Below, piece after piece: positions 8,076 to 15,888 of a DNA stretch of 64,000 bases. The position numbers were made by a program, and so were the translations under genes. The DNA comes from UBA11865 sp041570195 (GTDB taxonomy: Bacteria; Chloroflexota; Anaerolineae; Promineifilales; Promineifilaceae): the NCBI GenBank assembly GCA_041570195.1, contig JBFFWQ010000019.1, positions 1-64,000 on the forward strand, in the 5' to 3' direction. The notes beneath the pieces are model-generated. The model had not been told where the DNA came from, searched no databases, and saw only the letters and a program-made list of their open reading frames with translations. Position 1 is the stretch's first letter. The number at the start of each line of letters is the position of its first letter.

Positions 8076-9149
8076 GTGGACATCAAAGTCATCCCTCTCA
8101 AGGATTCAGAAATTCGCGGTGGCGTGTCAGGAGAACTCGGATTCGGCCGGACGATGACAGACCGCATGTTTATGCAGCAGTACACGCCCGATGAAGGCTG
8201 GTGCGAGGCCACCATCGGCCCCTACCAACCGCTCACGTTGGATCCGGCCACGTCGGTCTTTCATTATGCTCAAGAGATATTTGAGGGCACCAAGGCATAT
8301 CGGCGAGCGGACGGCCGATTGAATCTCTTCCGGCCGTGGGAAAATATGCGGCGGTTCAGCAATTCCGCCCGGCGAATGGCCATGCCGGAAGTGGACGTCG
8401 AGGACCATCTGGCGGCCGTGATTCAACTGGTAGCCCTGGAACAAAGCTGGGTACCCGATCCGCCGGGCGCCCTGTATATCCGGCCGGTCATGATCGCCAC
8501 TGAGCCGGCTCTGGGCGTCCATGCTAGCGAATCCTATCTGCACTACATCATCCTGTCGCCGGTGGGATCGTATTTCCCGCAAGGATTTAGCCCGGTACCT
8601 GTATACATCTCGAACAAGTACCGTCGGGCCGTGGTTGGCGGCGTCGGCGACGCCAAGACCGGCGGAAACTATGCCGCAAGCTTGATGGCCGGCGCCGAAG
8701 CGGCCGAGAAGGGTTATTCCCAGGTGCTGTGGCTAGACGCTATCAAAGGTCGCTACGTAGAAGAAGTGGGCGCCATGAATATCTGCTTCGTTTACGGCGA
8801 CGATCATATCGTGACACCGCCGTTGACCGGCAGTATTCTGCCCGGCGTTACCCGCGATTCGGTGATTGCACTGGGCCGGGATCTGGGTTACCAGGTTAGC
8901 GAAGCGCCGGTGGACGTGCATGAGATGCTGGCCGACATCCAGTCGGGCAAGATCAGCGAGGTATTTGGCTGCGGTACGGCCGCGGTCATCGCCCCGGTAG
9001 GGAAATTCGGCTTCCAGGATGAAGAATACCTCATCAATGATTACCAGGTGGGCCCGGTGGCCGAGCGCCTGTATGAGGAGTTGACCGGCATCCAATACGG
9101 CCGGATCGAGGACCGCTTCGGTTGGATCCAAACTGTTGAAAACAGTTAG
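8076..9149 (+). CDS. ilvE: Branched-chain amino acid aminotransferase
   Basis: 357 residues, a normal length for the eukaryote-like BCAT subgroup. It is a PLP-dependent fold-type IV enzyme interconverting leucine, isoleucine or valine with their 2-oxo acids, using glutamate/2-oxoglutarate (EC 2.6.1.42), in the cytoplasm. Visible landmarks are HYAQEIFEGTKAYR near 63-76, Lys194 in GDAKTGGNYA as the PLP Schiff-base lysine, Glu230 followed by VGAMN, and TGSILPGVTRDS after it. The GTG start at 8076 is fixed by AAGGAG 7 nt upstream. It stands alone, divergent from a MerR-like regulator. Confidence 0.95.
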   Translation: MDIKVIPLKDSEIRGGVSGELGFGRTMTDRMFMQQYTPDEGWCEATIGPYQPLTLDPATSVFHYAQEIFEGTKAYRRADGRLNLFRPWENMRRFSNSARRMAMPEVDVEDHLAAVIQLVALEQSWVPDPPGALYIRPVMIATEPALGVHASESYLHYIILSPVGSYFPQGFSPVPVYISNKYRRAVVGGVGDAKTGGNYAASLMAGAEAAEKGYSQVLWLDAIKGRYVEEVGAMNICFVYGDDHIVTPPLTGSILPGVTRDSVIALGRDLGYQVSEAPVDVHEMLADIQSGKISEVFGCGTAAVIAPVGKFGFQDEEYLINDYQVGPVAERLYEELTGIQYGRIEDRFGWIQTVENS

Positions 9150-9401
9150 CGAGAACGGTATACGGGCACGAATAAACGAAAAGCAATCACCAGCCGGCCG
9201 TCAGGGCCGGGGCGAGTTTCGCTCGGGGCAGCCTGTAGGATCGGACCGGAACACCCGACCCTGGCGCTATTCTCTAATCAAAGGCATCTAATCGGAAATG
9301 AATCTAGCCCGGCTTGTGTAAGCCTGGTCTCGGTCGTTTTCCCGGAGACTCATCAAACTATTTCCGGGTCATCCGCGCAGTTGTTTTCGGGAAAATAGGG
9401 T
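9150..9401. other. Intergenic, weak hairpins after ilvE
   Basis: A 6-bp stem (9194-9199 with 9205-9210) is followed at once by a second short GC stem. Neither has a T tract, so termination here is only a possibility. No gene seen. Confidence 0.35.
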
Positions 9402-9430
9402 TTGACAGTACCGGCGGTCGATCTGATAGT
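9402..9430 (+). promoter_or_regulatory. Sigma70-like promoter of the thiolase operon
   Basis: A perfect TTGACA at 9402-9407, 17-nt spacer, then GATAGT at 9425-9430 (4 of 6 to TATAAT). About 57 nt upstream of the thiolase ATG. Confidence 0.7.
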
Positions 9431-9486
9431 TTCTGACGGCAAAGCTGGATACACTTGCGGCTGCTGAATTTGAATTGGAGAGATGT

Positions 9487-10629
9487 ATGCGTGAAGTATC
9501 CATTGTAGGAGTTGGGCAGACACCGGTGCGAGAGCACTGGGATATGTCCTTGCGCGACCTGGCCGTATCGGCCGGGCGAGAAGCCATGGTCGATGCCGGC
9601 GTCGACCGGGTAGACGCCATTTACGTTGGCAATATGACCAGCGGCAGCCTCAATCAGCAGCGCCAACTCGGCGCGCTGGTGGCCGACTACCTGGGCCAAT
9701 GGGGTGTGGAAGCGGTTAAGCTGGAGGCGGCCTGCGGCTCGGCCGGATCGGCCATGCGCCAGGGTATCATCGCCGTGGCCAGTGGCATGGTCGACAAGGT
9801 GCTGGTTATTGGCGTGGAGAAGATGACCGAGACCTCAGGCAAAGAGGTTACGGCCGCGCTGACCGGTGCGGCCGACGCCGATTATGAAGTCATTCATGGC
9901 GTGAGCTTCGTCAGCCTGAATGCCTTGGTCATGCGTCGCTATATGCACGAATACGGCTATGACCAGGCCGATTTTGCTCCTTTTGCCCTCAACGCCCATG
10001 CCAACGGGGCCAAGAACCCTAACGCGCTGTTCCGCAAGGCGATAAACCAGGACGCTTACGAGGCCGGCCGCATGGTGGCCGAACCGGTAAGCCTTTTTGA
10101 CGCGTCGCCAATCGGCGATGGCGCGGCGGCCCTGTTGCTAGTGCCGTCGGCCAAGGCGCCACACGCGATACGGGTGGTCGGTTCGGCATCGGCCATCGAT
10201 ACACTGGGTGTCCACGATCGGCCGGACCCTATCTGGCTAAGCGCGGCCCAGAAATCGTCGGCCAAGGCATACGGAGATGCCGGCGTCTGGCCCGAAGATA
10301 TCGACCTGTTCGAGCTCCATGATGCCTTTAGCATCATGGCCGCTTTGTCATTGGAGGCGGCCGGTTTCGCCACACGCGGCCAAGGTGTACGCCTGGCCCA
10401 GGAGGGAGAAATCCAGCCCGGCGGCCGGATTCCCATTGCTACTATGGGCGGCCTGAAGGCTCGCGGTCATCCGGTGGGGGCTACCGGCCTGTACCAACTG
10501 GTCGAGGCGACGCTTCAGCTGCGGGGTGATGCCGGCAATGCGCAAATTGACGGCGCCCGACTGGCAATGACCCAGAACATCGGCGGTAGCGGAGCGACGG
10601 TGGTGACTCATATCCTGCAGAAGCCGTGA
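9487..10629 (+). CDS. Thiolase-family acyltransferase, SCP2-type
   Basis: 380 residues from ATG 9487, preceded by GGAG 6 nt upstream; an in-frame TTG at 9475 is less likely because it overlaps that site. Thiolase fold with nucleophile Cys83 in EAACGSAGSA, His278 in ELHDAF and His328 in GGLKARGHPVGATG. The C-terminal GGSGATVVTHIL has no Cys where biosynthetic thiolases carry a second catalytic Cys, and NEAF is replaced by HDAF. Both are traits of the SCP-x/SCP2-type group. Reaction: probably acetyl- or acyl-CoA transfer or 3-ketoacyl-CoA cleavage. Many relatives pair with a DUF35 zinc-ribbon protein, which is absent here. The stop overlaps the next start (GTGA). Confidence 0.9.
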   Translation: MREVSIVGVGQTPVREHWDMSLRDLAVSAGREAMVDAGVDRVDAIYVGNMTSGSLNQQRQLGALVADYLGQWGVEAVKLEAACGSAGSAMRQGIIAVASGMVDKVLVIGVEKMTETSGKEVTAALTGAADADYEVIHGVSFVSLNALVMRRYMHEYGYDQADFAPFALNAHANGAKNPNALFRKAINQDAYEAGRMVAEPVSLFDASPIGDGAAALLLVPSAKAPHAIRVVGSASAIDTLGVHDRPDPIWLSAAQKSSAKAYGDAGVWPEDIDLFELHDAFSIMAALSLEAAGFATRGQGVRLAQEGEIQPGGRIPIATMGGLKARGHPVGATGLYQLVEATLQLRGDAGNAQIDGARLAMTQNIGGSGATVVTHILQKP

Positions 10630-11831
10630 GCCAAAGCTCGTCACTGGAGACGAGCCAGGATCTGAGCCGCGTCCGCCTGGCGGCGAAATTCCGCGATCAG
10701 GAGGATTTTAGCCGAGACTATTCGCCCTTGTACGCGTGTCTTTTCGGCCTAGTGGCAGGCTGGCTTGAAGCGCCAGGAGCGGACGGCGATGCGGTGGCGA
10801 ATTGGCTGGTGGCTGCCGGCCGTGAACGTCGCTCGTTAGAGGTGACGCTGCTGCTGGCAGCCGGTCTGCACCGCGACGTTTTAGCCGGTTCACCGGCGGC
10901 CGAGGAGCTGCGTTGCTTCTTTCCTACGGTCGGCGGCGCGCAACCGCCAGAGTCGCCTGAACTGGAAGCGGCTTTGCGCCAGGCTATCCTGACCCGGCGC
11001 GATGTGCTGGCCGACTTCATACAGGGCGCGCAAGTGCAAACCAACGAGACCGGCCGCGGCCTTTGCTGGTTGTTGCCGCTGTGGTTGACCCGCTGGCCGG
11101 CCGCACGGCTGGTCGACCTTGGGGCCAGCGCCGGCCTGAATCTGGTTGCCGAGCAGCGAGCTTACCGGCTGCTGGAAGCCGAGAGCCGGACCACGTTGCT
11201 GAATCTGGGCCTGAGCCGCACACTTCAGTTTCAGACCGTGTGTTATGGACGGTTGCCCAATTTCTCTGGCCTAAACGGCCGGGCTTTGCCGTGCATCGTC
11301 GGCCGCGATGGATGTGACCTGGCACCGTTCCCGCTGAAGACGAGGCATGAAGAGCTGACTTTGATGGCCTTTGTCTGGGGTGACCAGGTTAACAGATTGA
11401 CGAGACTACAAGAGGGCATCGCCGCCTTCAAGCAGGTTGGCCAGAGCGCGGCGCCGGCCAGGCTGAGCCCGGCCGACCTGCCTGATGACCTGGGGCGATT
11501 TCTTCACGGGTCGCTCGGCGACGGCGATCCGGCGATTCCGGTCGTGATTTACAATACCTGGATGACCAGTTATCTGAAGGACAAGGGCCAGTCCTTAGGT
11601 TACCATATCGATCACTGGGCCGCCGGGCCGAAGCGGCCGGTGCTGTGGCTACAATGGGAGCCGACGCGGGACGGAAGTGAGCCGCCACACTATGGCTGGT
11701 GTGCCTGGACAGCCGATCTATGGCGACACGGGGAGCGGAGTCGCTGGCGCCTTGGCTGGGCCCACCCGCACGGCGGAGAAGCCCAGCTGGGTCGCGGGTT
11801 GGAAGAATGGCGGCGTTTTTGGGGCGATTGA
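10626..11831 (+). CDS. DUF2332 family protein
   Basis: 401 residues starting at GTG inside the GTGA overlap with the thiolase stop. Family pattern: an N-terminal KFRDQEDFSRDYSPLY segment, a central LVDLGASAGLNL (about 160-171) that looks like a nucleotide- or SAM-binding glycine loop, and an aromatic C-terminus rich in Trp. DUF2332 has no established function. The GASAGLN loop hints at a Rossmann-like methyltransferase fold, though that is inference. Translational coupling suggests a product used together with the thiolase. Confidence 0.85.
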   Translation: MSQSSSLETSQDLSRVRLAAKFRDQEDFSRDYSPLYACLFGLVAGWLEAPGADGDAVANWLVAAGRERRSLEVTLLLAAGLHRDVLAGSPAAEELRCFFPTVGGAQPPESPELEAALRQAILTRRDVLADFIQGAQVQTNETGRGLCWLLPLWLTRWPAARLVDLGASAGLNLVAEQRAYRLLEAESRTTLLNLGLSRTLQFQTVCYGRLPNFSGLNGRALPCIVGRDGCDLAPFPLKTRHEELTLMAFVWGDQVNRLTRLQEGIAAFKQVGQSAAPARLSPADLPDDLGRFLHGSLGDGDPAIPVVIYNTWMTSYLKDKGQSLGYHIDHWAAGPKRPVLWLQWEPTRDGSEPPHYGWCAWTADLWRHGERSRWRLGWAHPHGGEAQLGRGLEEWRRFWGD

Positions 11832-11856
11832 CCAGCGGCGAATTGGTCGTGGGGTC

Positions 11857-11884
11857 TTGTTGATAAGTTTTCCTCTGTTATACT
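11857..11884 (+). promoter_or_regulatory. Candidate promoter of the PucC-like gene
   Basis: TTGTTG (11857-11862), 16-nt spacer, TATACT (11879-11884). It lies in an AT-rich island of about 60 nt between two GC-rich genes, about 75 nt before the preferred start. Confidence 0.5.
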
Positions 11885-11958
11885 TCGAAAGTCTATACAA
11901 ATGTAAACATTGGTAGACGATTCGGGCCAGATTGATGCCCAAATTGGTTAGGTTTGAC

Positions 11959-13356
11959 ATGGCAACTACTGACAGCCAGGTAGAGATTAGCGCTCCGGCC
12001 GCGACGACCGAGCTAAAAGAGGCAAGCCGACCTTTCAGTCTCGGACGGGTTGTGCGTCTGAGCACTTTTCAGATCGGTTCGGCTATGGCAGATATCTTCA
12101 CCGCCGGTGTATGGAACCGGATCATGATTTCGGATTTCGGCATTCCGGCCTGGCCCGTCGGCCTATTGTTGGCTCTGAGGTATTTCCTGGCCCCGATCAG
12201 CTTGTGGGTCGGCCACCGCTCTGACACCCGGCCGTTGTGGGGTTGGCACCGCACCTCCTATATCTGGCTGGGACGCGGCCTGATGCTGATCACCTTTCCC
12301 ATCCTGGGCGCCAGCACGGTGCGCCTGGAGCAAGATACCGGCGATCCCCTGGCCTGGAGCATGCTGCTGCTCTGTTTTGTGGCCTACGGCCTGGGTACAT
12401 TAATCTCAGGTAGCCCCTACCTGGCCCTGGTCCGCGACTCAGCGCCCAAGTCAAAGCAGGGCATTGCCATCGGCATCGTGGAGACGGTGCTGATCGCCAT
12501 GTTCCCAATCGCCGCCATCGGTTTTGGCGCGATGTTGGCCAGCTACGACCCGGCCATGTTTTGGCGACTGATCCTGTTTGTGATCCTCGTCGGCGGTTTC
12601 TTTTGGTGGTTCAGCGTCTTCGGGGCTGAAAGGGCGAACCGGGGCTACGGTGTGGGCCCGGCCGATAGTAAACGAATCGATTTACGGGTCACCTTCGGCC
12701 GCATCTGGGGCGACGGCCGCACCCGACGCTTTTTCCTCTTCCTGTTTGCGGCTACCTTCTCGGCCTGGCTGCAGGATAATATCCTGGAACCCTATGGCGC
12801 GGATGTGTTCGGTTGGGATGTGGGCGAAACGACCCGCCTGACCGGCTACTGGGGAACCGCCACCGTGCTTGTTCTCGTGGCTTCGTTCTTTATCTGGCGC
12901 AAACGGCGGCCGGAAACGCTATCGGGCGTCACTCGCGTCGGGCTGCTCATCATGGCCCTGGGAATGGCCTTGGTGATGGTCAGCGCCTTCGGCCCGGCGC
13001 CGTCGATGTTTCTGAGCGGGTTGGTCGTATTTGGCGCCGGCTTTGGTCTGTATACTTTCGGCGGTCTGAGCTTGATGGCCGTGATGTCGCCTGACCCACA
13101 CTCTGGCGCCTACCTGGGTCTGTGGACCGTGGCCATCCTGGTCTCAAAAGGGTCGGGCACTTTCATGGGCGGCGTGATCCGTGATGTGATGCTGTTCGTC
13201 CAGGAAGACGCGGCGCTGGCCTACGCAGTGGGCTTTGGTTTATCGGCCGCTGGCCTGGTCGTTGCGGCGCTGATCTTGACCGGCGTCGACATCATCGGCT
13301 TCGCTCGCGATAGCAGCCGGCTTGAAGTCGAACCAGTACCCGGCGTAGAAATGTGA
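11959..13356 (+). CDS. PucC-like (BCD family) MFS transporter
   Basis: 465 residues from ATG 11959; an ATG at 11935 and a TTG at 11932 in the same frame are alternatives. About 12 hydrophobic helices. The first 60 residues of the core carry the PucC-family signature: LGRVVRLSTFQIGSAM, then AGVWNRIMI with GIPAWPV, LRYFLAPISLWVGHRSD and WHRTSYIW. Members of this family (PucC, LhaA, Bch2) help assemble light-harvesting complexes or move bacteriochlorophyll in phototrophs. Homologues in genomes without known photosystems have unknown cargo. No other phototrophy gene is in the window, so the role is inferred from family only. A hairpin follows the stop. Confidence 0.88.
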   Translation: MATTDSQVEISAPAATTELKEASRPFSLGRVVRLSTFQIGSAMADIFTAGVWNRIMISDFGIPAWPVGLLLALRYFLAPISLWVGHRSDTRPLWGWHRTSYIWLGRGLMLITFPILGASTVRLEQDTGDPLAWSMLLLCFVAYGLGTLISGSPYLALVRDSAPKSKQGIAIGIVETVLIAMFPIAAIGFGAMLASYDPAMFWRLILFVILVGGFFWWFSVFGAERANRGYGVGPADSKRIDLRVTFGRIWGDGRTRRFFLFLFAATFSAWLQDNILEPYGADVFGWDVGETTRLTGYWGTATVLVLVASFFIWRKRRPETLSGVTRVGLLIMALGMALVMVSAFGPAPSMFLSGLVVFGAGFGLYTFGGLSLMAVMSPDPHSGAYLGLWTVAILVSKGSGTFMGGVIRDVMLFVQEDAALAYAVGFGLSAAGLVVAALILTGVDIIGFARDSSRLEVEPVPGVEM

Positions 13357-13377
13357 TCAGCTGGCGCCGCCGGCTGA
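13357..13377. terminator. Hairpin between convergent genes
   Basis: A 9-bp GC-rich stem (one G-T wobble, 3-nt loop) starts directly after the PucC-like stop and lies 23 nt from the dinB stop on the other strand. There is no T tract, so it may act as a bidirectional but weak terminator or only as an mRNA 3' stabiliser. Confidence 0.45.
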
Positions 13378-13399
13378 AGGATCAACCTCTGCTACCCGA

Positions 13400-14458
13400 T
13401 CATATCCCCAGGTCAAACTGCCTGGCGGCCGGCTCTTCCAGACTGCTGACCCCTACCCCTAATAAGCGCATGCGCTGGCCCGGCGGCCAATTCTCTGACC
13501 AAATTGCCAGCGCCATACGATAGATCTTCTCTTCGTCGTCGATGCCTACTTCCAGCGACTTCTGCCGGGTGAAGGTCGTGAAGTCAGCCCAGCGAAACTT
13601 GACGCGCACGGTGTGGGCTACCAGATTGCGCCTCTGTAAGGAGCGAGCCACGCTGGCCGACTGTTTACGCAGTTGCTCCTGCAAAAGCTCAGGATCGTTC
13701 ACATCCCGGCTGAAAGTCCATTCCTGGCTGATGCTCTTGGGAGGCCCTCTTTGTGAGTGAACCTCGCGCCGGTCAATGCCCATGGCTCGGCGTTGGAGCG
13801 ACTCGGCATGCCGGCCAAATATGGTAACCAAATCGGCCGTATCGTGGCCGGCGAGCTCACCGCAGGTGCGAATGTTGAGTCGATTCTCCAGGCGCTCGGC
13901 GGTGCGCGGCCCGATGCCCCAGATGACGCGCACCGGCTGGGGGGCCAGAAAGGCGGCTTCCTGGCTGGGTGGAACAATGGTACAACCCTCCGGCTTGTCG
14001 TGATCTGAGGCGACTTTGGCTACCAACTTACTGGTGGCCAGGCCGACCGAGGCTGGCAGCCTGGTCTCCTCTTTGACGCGGCGGCGGATGGTTTCGGCCA
14101 ATGCTTGGGGATCAGGCACTTCTGATAGATCGACGAAAGCCTCGTCGACGCTCATTTGCTCCACGGGGCCATACTCACCAAGAATGGTCATCACCGCACT
14201 CGAAGCGGCTTTGATGTCCGACCAGTCGCGGCCGACGATCTTCAACTGGGGACAGAGACGGATCGCCTGGCTAGAGGGCATGGCCGAGCGCACGCCAAAT
14301 TGTCTCGCCTCATAGCTGGCCGAGGCTATCACGCCACGGCTACCTGGCCGGCCGCCGACGGCCAACGGCAACCCCGCGTCTTCAGGATGTTTGAGCAGGT
14401 GGACATTGACGAAAAACGCATCCATGTCCAGGTGTAGCACGGCTCTCGGCCACTTCAT
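13400..14458 (-). CDS. dinB: DNA polymerase IV (Y-family)
   Basis: 352 residues from the ATG at 14458, preceded by AAAGG 7 nt upstream; an in-frame upstream ATG at 14527 would add 23 residues. It is an error-prone translesion polymerase. Catalytic motifs are intact: HLDMDAFFVNV with Asp11 and Asp13 region, the YEARQFGVRSAMPS nucleotide-binding segment, and SVDEAFVDLSE with Asp105 and Glu106. WGIGPRTAERL near 204-214 is the helix-hairpin-helix thumb region, and the C-terminal little-finger domain is present. No beta-clamp motif of the usual QL.LF type is obvious at the C-terminus, which ends in RQFDLGI; that end may itself serve as the clamp peptide. It converges on the PucC-like gene. Confidence 0.95.
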   Translation of the reverse strand: MKWPRAVLHLDMDAFFVNVHLLKHPEDAGLPLAVGGRPGSRGVIASASYEARQFGVRSAMPSSQAIRLCPQLKIVGRDWSDIKAASSAVMTILGEYGPVEQMSVDEAFVDLSEVPDPQALAETIRRRVKEETRLPASVGLATSKLVAKVASDHDKPEGCTIVPPSQEAAFLAPQPVRVIWGIGPRTAERLENRLNIRTCGELAGHDTADLVTIFGRHAESLQRRAMGIDRREVHSQRGPPKSISQEWTFSRDVNDPELLQEQLRKQSASVARSLQRRNLVAHTVRVKFRWADFTTFTRQKSLEVGIDDEEKIYRMALAIWSENWPPGQRMRLLGVGVSSLEEPAARQFDLGI

Positions 14459-14569
14459 AGGATGGCCTTTAGCCGGATTATTCCGGTAACTATCTTTGGC
14501 GAAGGTAACCATGCGTGCCATCTGCAACGTTCTGGCGAATGCGGCGTCGCACTCTGTCGGGTTGGGTCA

Positions 14570-14629
14570 GGCGCCAGGTATCGCCGGGGTGCGAGCCAGG
14601 AGGTACACAGCGGAAGAATACCTGGCGCC
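14570..14629. repeat. Perfect 12-bp inverted repeat upstream of dinB
   Basis: Arms 14570-14581 (GGCGCCAGGTAT) and 14618-14629, separated by 36 nt, lie in the 311-nt gap between dinB and the URO-D-like gene. This could be an operator pair or an mRNA stem. The gap holds no supported gene. Confidence 0.6.
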
Positions 14630-14769
14630 ATCACCGGAGCTTTCCAGAATTGAGTTTCCTCGGGTCCGAATAGCCTCGGCGGGAATAATTAAGCGCCAGT
14701 CGACCGTGAAAAAGCCGTGAGATAAGGGCCACGGTGTTCGCTAGGCCATTCATTTTAGCCGCTAGGTGG

Positions 14770-15774
14770 TCAACTTACCTCGTCGACGAGGGCGCGCAGG
14801 GCGCGAATATTGCGGGTTGGCGTATTGGTCATGATCACGCAGCCCACGCCGAGCATCAGACGCTGACGACCGGTCTTGTTTAGCGCCTCCTTGGCCTCGG
14901 CCAAGGCCTGCTCGGGCGATTCTTGCAACAGTGACCAGCGCGAAACGCCGCCGCTGACGGCGCCAGAGAACTGCTCCAGGCCTTCGGCCAGCGAGAAACC
15001 CGTGTCCCGGTCATGCCAGTTGATGCACTGGACCGGGAAGGCGGACACCAGGTCGAACATGATGTCTTCTTCACCATGGATGTGGATCATGTTGAACCAC
15101 AAATCGCTGGCGGCCGATAGGATTCTCTCGTCGAATGGCCGGCCAAACATCTGGTACTCTACCGGGCTCATCAGCGCGTAGCGGGCGTGCTGGATGGCAT
15201 AGAATATGCCGCTAATGCCGGTTGACTTGGCCGCCTCAACATAGCGAACGACGCTGTCACAAATGGTTTCCAGGCCGTGCATGACGTCGTCGGGATGGCT
15301 GCGCAAATGGCTGAATAGCCGCTGACCACCGGCTAGATTCTTGGCCTGGGCCAGCGGTGAAAAGATGGTGGCGATGAATGGGGTGCCGCCGGCCGCGCCA
15401 TTGCCAAGACCTTCGCCGACCAGCTTGAGGGCCTGAAGCTGCGCGGCCAGCATACCGTGTTTAGGGTCGAGTGCTTTGAGCTTACGCCAATCCTCGGGCT
15501 CCTGTATCAGGCGCTTTCCGTAGACCCGGGTGCCTTCGGCTGCGCCTTCCCAGCGATCTTCGACGCCCCAATCGACCAGACAATAACTGCTGGCGGGCGA
15601 CACTTTAACCAGATCCCAGTCGTAGTCCTTCTGCCACTTCAGATGAGCAGCTGCCAGGGCAGCGGCATCCTGATCATCACCTGGCCAGTGACGCCATAGG
15701 GCGACCGGCAGTCGGTCCGGCCGATCGCCGTTGACAATGGCCTCCAGTCGTCTTCTCTTCGTCCATTCAGTCAT
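14770..15774 (-). CDS. Uroporphyrinogen decarboxylase-like (URO-D superfamily) protein
   Basis: 334 residues from the ATG at 15774, fixed by AAGGAG 6 nt upstream; the frame extends a further 23 codons without a ribosome site. URO-D-like TIM barrel: the N-terminal KRRRLEAIVNGDRPDRLPVA pattern and the later HIHGEEDIMFDL and FPVQCINWHDRD segments are typical of the superfamily. The PxWxMRQAGR motif of true HemE is missing, so heme synthesis should not be assumed. Relatives include corrinoid methyltransferases and uncharacterised decarboxylases. It follows the glycosidase-like lipoprotein gene on the same strand. Confidence 0.8.
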   Translation of the reverse strand: MTEWTKRRRLEAIVNGDRPDRLPVALWRHWPGDDQDAAALAAAHLKWQKDYDWDLVKVSPASSYCLVDWGVEDRWEGAAEGTRVYGKRLIQEPEDWRKLKALDPKHGMLAAQLQALKLVGEGLGNGAAGGTPFIATIFSPLAQAKNLAGGQRLFSHLRSHPDDVMHGLETICDSVVRYVEAAKSTGISGIFYAIQHARYALMSPVEYQMFGRPFDERILSAASDLWFNMIHIHGEEDIMFDLVSAFPVQCINWHDRDTGFSLAEGLEQFSGAVSGGVSRWSLLQESPEQALAEAKEALNKTGRQRLMLGVGCVIMTNTPTRNIRALRALVDEVS

Positions 15775-15796
15775 ATGATGCTCCTTTTTGGCGATT

Positions 15797-15840
15797 GGCT
15801 TTAGGCTGTCGGCTTTCAGTAAGCAGCTATCAGCTTCCAG
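15797..15840. repeat. Degenerate AGCT/GCTGA-rich short-repeat spacer
   Basis: The spacer upstream of the URO-D-like gene is built of imperfect copies of words such as GCTGATAGC, GGCTGTCGGC and GGCTTTCAG. A similar texture appears at about 20573-20650. It looks like a small dispersed non-coding repeat. Confidence 0.35.
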
Positions 15841-15888
15841 CACTGACGTGGTTGCGCGCGCTTCGCGGCGCTCGCATATTGTTAAATC

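Noticed and set aside
14770..15774. Calling the URO-D-like protein HemE
   Set aside because: The HemE N-terminal PxWxMRQAGR motif is absent, so only superfamily membership is claimed.
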